A stretch of DNA of 8,744 nucleotides. Origin: a bacterium. Lineage in GTDB: Bacteria > CSSED10-310 > JAJRTK01. Numbering within the stretch: position 1 is the first letter of the stretch; every line of letters starts with the position of its first letter. The translations under genes were made by a program, and so were the position numbers. The notes beneath the pieces are model-generated. The model worked only from the letters and a program-made list of their open reading frames with translations, had not been told where the DNA came from and did not search any database. This document shows positions 4,426-8,744 of the stretch, piece by piece. The stretch spans positions 1 to 8,744 of the forward strand of contig JAJRTK010000074.1 in NCBI GenBank assembly GCA_024278345.1, written 5' to 3'.

Positions 4426-7305
4426 ATGAGGAGAGCGGAGAGAAAAACAGCATTGGCGGGCCTGGTGATGGGCGGTATCCTGCTGATGGCATCAACGAGC
4501 TACAGTGCGGATTTCATTGTGAACTCCACGGCGGACCTACAGGATAACGATACGGCGGACGATCTTTGCGACACGGGAGTCATTATCCAAGGCCAACCCG
4601 AATGCACGCTTCGGGCCGCACTGGAACAGGCAAACGCCACCGCGGGCAGCGACTTGATACAGTTTGATATCGCTGGAGGTGGAATCCAAACCATCAGTCC
4701 AGCCTCGACGCTGCCAACGATTACGGAGAGCGTCACCATCGATGGGGCATCTCAGCCGGGCTATGCAAGCGCTCCGCTCATCGTGCTGGATGGCGGTTTA
4801 CAAAACGTTGGCGGAAATGGGTTGGAGGTGACCGGCGGGCAGACGACCATCAACGGCCTTGTGATCCAGGGTTTCGGAGGCCACGGGATCGCCCTGGTGG
4901 GCGCCGGGAATAACATCATCCAGGCCAATTATATCGGCACCGACGAGCAGGGCGGGCAGGCCGTGGGGAACGGGAACAGCGGCATCCTCATCGACGATTC
5001 TTCCGCGAATCTCATCGGGGGCGCGATCAGTGGGTGGGGAAACCTCATCTCCGGAAACGGAACCTTCGGCATCGAGATCGTGAACCTGGGCTCCACGGGA
5101 AACCAAGTCCAGGGAAACAGCATCGGCACCAATTTGGATGGTACGGCGGCTCTTGAGAATGCCGAGAGCGGCATCCTTTTGGACACGGCTCCCGGCAATA
5201 CCATCGGCGGTGCCAGTGCCGGGGCTGGAAACCTCATCTCGGGGAATGGCAAATTCGGGATCGAGATCGTCCAGGCCGACGGCAATCAGCTCCTTGGCAA
5301 CACCATCGGCCTGGACCGGAGCGGCAGTGCCGCTTTGGAGAATGCCGACAGCGGCGTCCGGATTGACGATTCGGCCAACACGACGGTGGGCGGTGTCGCT
5401 ATTGAGGCCCGAAACGTCATATCGGGAAATGGGAAGCACGGCATCGAGCTGAGAAATACGGGGACAACGGGCACTCAGATCCTTGGGAACTATGTTGGCA
5501 CCGATGTTTCGGGAACGTTTGCCATTGGCAACGCAAGAAACGGGATCCGCATCGACAAAGCTCCCGTCAACGCAGTGGGATCGGTTGACGGAGGCAACCT
5601 GATTTCCGGCAATGCCGAAGTTGGCTTGGAGATTCGGAAGATTGAGTCTAGCGACAACCAAGTCATTGGAAACCTCATCGGAACGGACGCCTCTGGCATG
5701 GCATCTCTTGGCAATGGGCTGGACGGTATATTGATCGACTCAGCGCCCAACAACGTCATCGGTCGAGGAGGAACCGGGGAGAAGAATACCATTGCCGGAA
5801 ACGGCGAAAACGGGATTCAGATTCTTGGTGTCGATGCCCGGGGAAACCAGGTCATGGGCAACTTGATTGGCCTGGCCAGTGACGGGACAACGGGACTTGG
5901 CAATACTCTTAACGGGATTCTCCTCACCGGCGATGCCTCTGGAAACCTCATCGGGTTTCCCTCCATCAGGCGAAGAAATCCCCCCCTGGAGCAAGGGGCG
6001 CTTGCCGGTGCGGCACCGAACGCCAACAGCATCGCATTCAACGGTGGCGACGGCATTTACGTGGAGACCGGAACCCAAAACACACTCTTTGGGAACTCTA
6101 TTCATTCCAACGGTGAATTGGGAATCGATCTCGATGCCAATGGGGTTTCCGCCAACGACCCCAACGATCCCGACACGGGCGCCAACAACCTCCAGAACTT
6201 TCCCATCATCACTTCCGCTACCAGCTGCTCGACGACGGGAATCACCACCGTCTCCGGAAGCCTCGACAGCATCGGGAACAGCTCTTATCTGCTGGAATTC
6301 TTCTCCGATCTGGCTTGCGATCCTTCGGGAAACGGGGAAGCCCGAGATTTCCTGGCGGCTCAGCTCCTCACTCTGGCGCAAGGGCCGGCCAGCTTCCAAT
6401 ACAATCTGCCCGCCACGGTGACGCCGGGAAGTGTCATCATGGCCACGGCCACCTCCGGTGGAGTCGATACATCCGAACTTTCAGCCTGTATTTCCGTGGC
6501 CCTCGATCCCGGTTGTGCTCCCGGGCTTCCCCAGCTCACCATCGCTGACGTCACGGTCATGGAAACGGCTTCTGGAACGGTCAACGCCATATTGACCGTC
6601 GGCCTCTCCGCCTCGGCTGGCGTCGTCACCGTCGATTACACAACGGTACCGGAAACGGCGACTCCGGGAAGTGACTATGCTTCCACGAGCGGGTCTCTGA
6701 CCATCTCGGCCGGCTCCAGCACGGCGACCATCACCATTCCAGTGAATGGTGACACGCTCCAAGAGGCAGACGAGACCTTTTTCGTTTCGCTCTCCAACCC
6801 TGCTGGCGCAACGATCTCTGACGGCATCGGTCAGGTCACGATCCAGAACCTGGTGATCCTGCCCTCGCTTTCCATCGGGAGCGTCTCGCTCTTCGAAGGG
6901 AACGCCGGGACCACCACCGCGACCTTCGCCGTGAGCCTCTCCGACATCAGCAACCAGAACGTCACCGTGGACTACGCCACGGCGAACGGAACCGCTTCCA
7001 GCGGGACCGATTACAATCCGGCGGCAACGACCCTCACCTTCCCGGCCGGCACCACGAGTCAGGCGATCTCGGTCCTGGTCCTGGGGGACACTTTGCCCGA
7101 AGCCAACGAGACCTTCTACGTGGATCTGTCCAATCCGTCCGGAGCGGATATCGCTGTTTCCAGAGGCATTGGCACGATCCTCGATGATGACGGGCCCGTC
7201 GCTCCCATCATCCCCGCGCTTCCCCTTGGTGTTGGATTCGTCCTGCTCCTGGGGCTCCTTCTGGGAGGTTTCCATCGGATGGCCATCTTGCGCAAAAAGG
7301 CGTAG
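4426..7305 (+). CDS. Secreted CSLREA / parallel beta-helix / Calx-beta surface protein with CTERM-like tail
   Basis: This is a 959-residue extracellular or surface protein, probably structural, adhesive or carbohydrate-binding. Residues 1-28 are a signal peptide (RRAERK, hydrophobic core, cleavage after SYSA). Residues 30-71 form a CSLREA-type segment with Cys48 and ECTLRAALEQAN. Residues 142-570 are right-handed beta-helix repeats built on GNLISGNG..GIEI..GNQ..GN.IGT..GTAAL.N..SGILID.AP.N.IGG. A Cys-containing linker domain (about 590-695) follows, including SATSCSTTGITTVSGSL and LEFFSDLACDPSGNGEA. Two Calx-beta domains come next (about 702-805 and 812-920), with ADETFFVSLSNP and EANETFYVDLSNP motifs. 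The tail (about 925-959) has IIPALPLG, a Leu/Gly-rich helix and RKKA, resembling IPTL-CTERM-type sorting signals but lacking the usual IPTLSEWG. No processing protease is encoded here. It is divergent from the 116-aa gene and convergent with the acyl-CoA dehydrogenase. The domain calls are strong; the function is inferred. Confidence 0.92.
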   Translation: MRRAERKTALAGLVMGGILLMASTSYSADFIVNSTADLQDNDTADDLCDTGVIIQGQPECTLRAALEQANATAGSDLIQFDIAGGGIQTISPASTLPTITESVTIDGASQPGYASAPLIVLDGGLQNVGGNGLEVTGGQTTINGLVIQGFGGHGIALVGAGNNIIQANYIGTDEQGGQAVGNGNSGILIDDSSANLIGGAISGWGNLISGNGTFGIEIVNLGSTGNQVQGNSIGTNLDGTAALENAESGILLDTAPGNTIGGASAGAGNLISGNGKFGIEIVQADGNQLLGNTIGLDRSGSAALENADSGVRIDDSANTTVGGVAIEARNVISGNGKHGIELRNTGTTGTQILGNYVGTDVSGTFAIGNARNGIRIDKAPVNAVGSVDGGNLISGNAEVGLEIRKIESSDNQVIGNLIGTDASGMASLGNGLDGILIDSAPNNVIGRGGTGEKNTIAGNGENGIQILGVDARGNQVMGNLIGLASDGTTGLGNTLNGILLTGDASGNLIGFPSIRRRNPPLEQGALAGAAPNANSIAFNGGDGIYVETGTQNTLFGNSIHSNGELGIDLDANGVSANDPNDPDTGANNLQNFPIITSATSCSTTGITTVSGSLDSIGNSSYLLEFFSDLACDPSGNGEARDFLAAQLLTLAQGPASFQYNLPATVTPGSVIMATATSGGVDTSELSACISVALDPGCAPGLPQLTIADVTVMETASGTVNAILTVGLSASAGVVTVDYTTVPETATPGSDYASTSGSLTISAGSSTATITIPVNGDTLQEADETFFVSLSNPAGATISDGIGQVTIQNLVILPSLSIGSVSLFEGNAGTTTATFAVSLSDISNQNVTVDYATANGTASSGTDYNPAATTLTFPAGTTSQAISVLVLGDTLPEANETFYVDLSNPSGADIAVSRGIGTILDDDGPVAPIIPALPLGVGFVLLLGLLLGGFHRMAILRKKA
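4849..5955 (+). repeat. Six tandem coding repeats of 61-64 codons (beta-helix units)
   Basis: The units begin at residues 142, 205, 268, 329, 390 and 454 of the beta-helix protein, a period of about 183-192 bp. Each unit holds three beta-helix coils of about 21 residues, with recurring GNxISGNG, GNxIGT and GILID motifs. Units 2 and 3 are the most similar (GNLISGNGTFGIEI against GNLISGNGKFGIEI). Unit 1 is more diverged and lacks ISGNG. Unit 6 runs into a non-repeat insert. The periodicity is counted directly from the translation. Confidence 0.85.
6529..7185 (+). repeat. Tandem Calx-beta domain pair
   Basis: Two consecutive domains of about 105 residues share the order: Glu-containing first strand (VMETASGT; LFEGNAGT), VTVDYTT/VTVDYAT, SDYASTSGSLT/TDYNPAATTLT, then E-ADETFFVSLSNPAGA/E-ANETFYVDLSNPSGA and a closing strand. 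The acidic positions are those used for calcium binding in this fold. Such modules usually act as calcium-stiffened spacers in surface proteins. Confidence 0.85.
7198..7302 (+). other. C-terminal protein-sorting-like tail of the beta-helix protein
   Basis: The last 35 codons give a Pro-rich lead (PVAPIIPALPLG), a helix of about 16 residues rich in Leu, Gly and Val, and a basic end (HRMAILRKKA). This three-part layout (short motif, transmembrane helix, basic cluster) is that of IPTL-CTERM, PEP-CTERM and related sorting signals. The short motif is not a clean match to any I know. A plain membrane anchor is the alternative. Confidence 0.5.
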
Positions 7306-7319
7306 GAGGAATCGGGCGG

Positions 7320-7365
7320 GCGAAGGCCCTCCCCTGGCTTTTTCCCGGCCACCGGCGGCCTTCGC
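7320..7365. terminator. Inverted repeat downstream of the beta-helix gene, possible terminator
   Basis: GCGAAGGCC (7320-7328) is a perfect 9-bp match to GGCCTTCGC (7357-7365) across a 28-base, GC-rich spacer that itself contains TTTTT (7339-7343). It lies 15 bases after the stop at 7305. No U-tract follows the outer stem, so any terminator would be non-canonical or factor-assisted. Confidence 0.35.
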
Positions 7366-7404
7366 GGGACCCGGGGCATGCAGCCAGGAACAGCGGTGGC
7401 TACG

Positions 7405-7440
7405 GCACCCGGCGGCGGACGGACTGCCGCCGACGGGTGC
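7405..7440. terminator. Strong GC hairpin between convergent genes, possible bidirectional terminator
   Basis: GCACCC-GGCGGC (7405-7416) pairs with GCCGCC (7426-7431) and GGGTGC (7435-7440) around a 9-base loop, with a 3-base bulge on one arm. It lies 21 bases past the acyl-CoA dehydrogenase stop on the minus strand and 100 bases past the beta-helix stop. T-runs are absent on both sides. The position fits a shared terminator for the converging genes. Confidence 0.4.
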
Positions 7441-7461
7441 GGAACAGAAAACCAAGAAGAA

Positions 7462-8744
7462 CTAGGCGTCGGAAGAGGTCTCCCCGATTCGAGCCTTCCG
7501 CTCTTCTTCGATCCAGTCCAGGACTTCTCGGTCTCCGGATCGGATATCGGCGGCCAGAGCCATGACCCGGGAGTGCATTCGTTTCACGTAACGTTCAGCC
7601 CAGACTCTGCGTGCGGGGTCCTTTGCCGCCTGTTTCCGCAAGATCGCCGCGATCTCGCAGTGGGTGATGATCTCCGTCAACCGCTCGGCGTGGAGCAGAC
7701 CGTAGGCGAAATCGGTCCGGGCATCCCAGTGGCGCAGGAAATCCTTGGAGAGGTGGCGCCACATCTCCGGAGGACTCATTCCCTTGAAACCGGTCCATTC
7801 TCCGGAAAGCTTCTCCTTGATCACCTGGCGGACGATGTACTCCATGGCCCGGAGCCGTTCGTACTGGCACTGCCAGTAGAGCTTGTCGATGCCGGAGTGG
7901 GTGAGGGCGTTGAGCCGGGCGGCTCCCAGGTCACGGATGAATCCCAGGGGGTCTTTCAGAGTGAATTGGAGGTGGTCCTTGAGGGCCATGAGCGCCTGGA
8001 TCTGGCTCGTGCCTTCGTAGATGGGGATCACCAGGGCGTCGCGCAAGAGCTTCTCTACGGGGTACTCTTTCATGTAGCCGGGTCCGCCGTAGATTTGCAT
8101 GGCCTCTCGGCAGATTTCCACGGCTTTTTCGGCGGAAAGGAATTTGAGTAACGGCGTGAGCTCCCGGGCTCTCCTCTTGACCCTTTGAAGCTCCTTGCGG
8201 CTGCGTTTTTGTTCCTCTTCCCCCTTGATCAGGCCACCTTCGAGGTAAACTTCGAGCTTCTGCCCCACTTCCACCGCCTGGCTGGCGGCGATGGCAAGAG
8301 CCCGCAAACCGCGAAGCTGCGTCTCCATCCCCAGAAGCCGATCGGCAATGAGCTCGTGCTCCCGAATGGGCCGGCCCATGGTGAACCTTTGAGCCGCATA
8401 TTCCTTGGCCGCGTCAAGAGCAGCCTGAGAAACACCGATAGCCTCAAAACCAACACCGATGCGGGCACCGTTCATGAGATGGAGCATGAGGCGGAAGCCC
8501 TGGCCTCTCTTCCCGATGATCTCCGCCTCGCTCCCGTCGTAACCCAAAGAGCAAGTTGGGGAAGCATGGTGGCCAAGTTTTTCTTCAACCCGCTCCACGC
8601 GAACGTTTTCTATCCGCTTCCCATCCCGCACGACGTGGCGCGGAACCCAAAACAGGCTCAACCCCTTCAGGCCCGCCATGGGGGAATCATCTTCCTCCAT
8701 TTCCTCTGTTCGCGCCAGGACGAGTTGGTGCTGGCCATGGCCAC
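7462..8744 (-). CDS. Acyl-CoA dehydrogenase, DmdC-like, C-terminal part (N-terminus beyond window edge)
   Basis: This is an FAD-dependent cytoplasmic enzyme that introduces a trans-2,3 double bond into an acyl-CoA. The visible 427 codons begin mid-gene: upstream of the ATG at 8700 the frame stays open to the edge and reads GHGQHQLVLARTEE, matching the family's beta-domain, so 8700 is internal. Hallmarks in order are LSLFWVPRHV, EEKLGHHASPTCSLGYDGS, GFRLMLHLMNGARIGVG, YAAQRFTMGRPI, EAMQIYGGPGYMKEYPVEKLLRD and IYEGTSQIQ, whose Glu (codon 8016-8014) is the expected catalytic base. The HASPTC and MNGARIGVG motifs resemble large acyl-CoA dehydrogenases related to DmdC (methylmercaptopropionyl-CoA dehydrogenase). 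Two oddities stand out: a highly charged helical stretch (GEEEQKRSRKELQRVKRRAR, about 8170-8225) ahead of the LLTP-like segment, and a helical extension of about 165 residues after the catalytic motif. The substrate cannot be told from sequence. Confidence 0.93.
   Translation of the reverse strand, partial: GHGQHQLVLARTEEMEEDDSPMAGLKGLSLFWVPRHVVRDGKRIENVRVERVEEKLGHHASPTCSLGYDGSEAEIIGKRGQGFRLMLHLMNGARIGVGFEAIGVSQAALDAAKEYAAQRFTMGRPIREHELIADRLLGMETQLRGLRALAIAASQAVEVGQKLEVYLEGGLIKGEEEQKRSRKELQRVKRRARELTPLLKFLSAEKAVEICREAMQIYGGPGYMKEYPVEKLLRDALVIPIYEGTSQIQALMALKDHLQFTLKDPLGFIRDLGAARLNALTHSGIDKLYWQCQYERLRAMEYIVRQVIKEKLSGEWTGFKGMSPPEMWRHLSKDFLRHWDARTDFAYGLLHAERLTEIITHCEIAAILRKQAAKDPARRVWAERYVKRMHSRVMALAADIRSGDREVLDWIEEERKARIGETSSDA

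Noticed and set aside
4849-5955. Periodic repeats considered as a CRISPR array
   Set aside because: The period is about 190 bp, the frame is open throughout, and similarity lies at the protein-motif level rather than in short identical direct repeats.
7318-7343. GGGC-GAAG-GCCC stem followed by TTTTT as a standard intrinsic terminator
   Set aside because: The stem is only 4 bp and the T-run starts about 10 bases after it, which is too weak and too far.
6481-7455. Minus-strand frame of 324 codons opposite the Calx-beta region
   Set aside because: Highly Arg/Gly-rich shadow of a domain-rich gene; no ribosome-binding site identified.
7378-8151. Plus-strand frame of 257 codons opposite the acyl-CoA dehydrogenase
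   Set aside because: Antisense to strongly conserved enzyme motifs, with no recognisable domain of its own.
8698-8700. ATG at 8700 as the true start of the acyl-CoA dehydrogenase
   Set aside because: The frame continues upstream to the window edge with family-typical residues (LVLARTEE), and the flavoenzyme N-terminal domain would otherwise be missing.

Overview
The window carries five protein-coding genes on about 8.7 kb of moderately GC-rich DNA. The outer-membrane porin, the C-terminal sorting-type helix and the signal peptides point to a Gram-negative (diderm) environmental bacterium. The mix of an OprP/OprO-type porin, a CSLREA/beta-helix/Calx-beta surface protein and a DmdC-like acyl-CoA dehydrogenase would fit a deltaproteobacterial-type, Acidobacteriota or similar uncultivated lineage. 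No rRNA or other marker fixes the phylum, so this is only a suggestion.

Layout: positions 1-92 hold three consecutive near-perfect hairpins with 3-base loops, resembling REP-type intergenic repeats. A phosphate-selective-porin-family gene (235-1422, +, TTG start) follows. It converges on, and overlaps by 29 bp, a large minus-strand gene (1394-3451, GTG start). That gene encodes an exported, probably C-terminally membrane-anchored PHP-type metallohydrolase of the CehA/McbA type. Behind it on the same strand is a small soluble protein of unknown function (3746-4096) with a perfect AGGAGG ribosome-binding site and a plausible sigma70 promoter. A 329-bp divergent intergenic region (4097-4425) separates it from a 959-residue secreted protein (4426-7305, +). 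The order of domains there is signal peptide, CSLREA segment, about six copies of a 61-64-residue parallel beta-helix repeat, a linker domain, two Calx-beta domains, and a C-terminal hydrophobic helix with a basic tail that resembles IPTL-CTERM-type sorting signals. After a short gap with two GC-rich inverted repeats comes the C-terminal part of an acyl-CoA dehydrogenase (minus strand, stop at 7462), whose N-terminus lies beyond the right edge.

Three of the five products act in the envelope: the porin, the periplasmic metallohydrolase and the surface beta-helix protein. A nutrient-scavenging role for the porin plus hydrolase (substrate entry followed by hydrolytic cleavage) is reasonable inference but not shown by the sequence. 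The acyl-CoA dehydrogenase is cytoplasmic and looks unrelated. I see no tRNA, rRNA, CRISPR array, insertion sequence, integrase or phage gene, and nothing that clearly amounts to a new defence or biosynthetic system. The most unusual items are the hairpin cluster, the anchored PHP enzyme, the unidentified 116-residue protein and the non-canonical C-terminal sorting tail.
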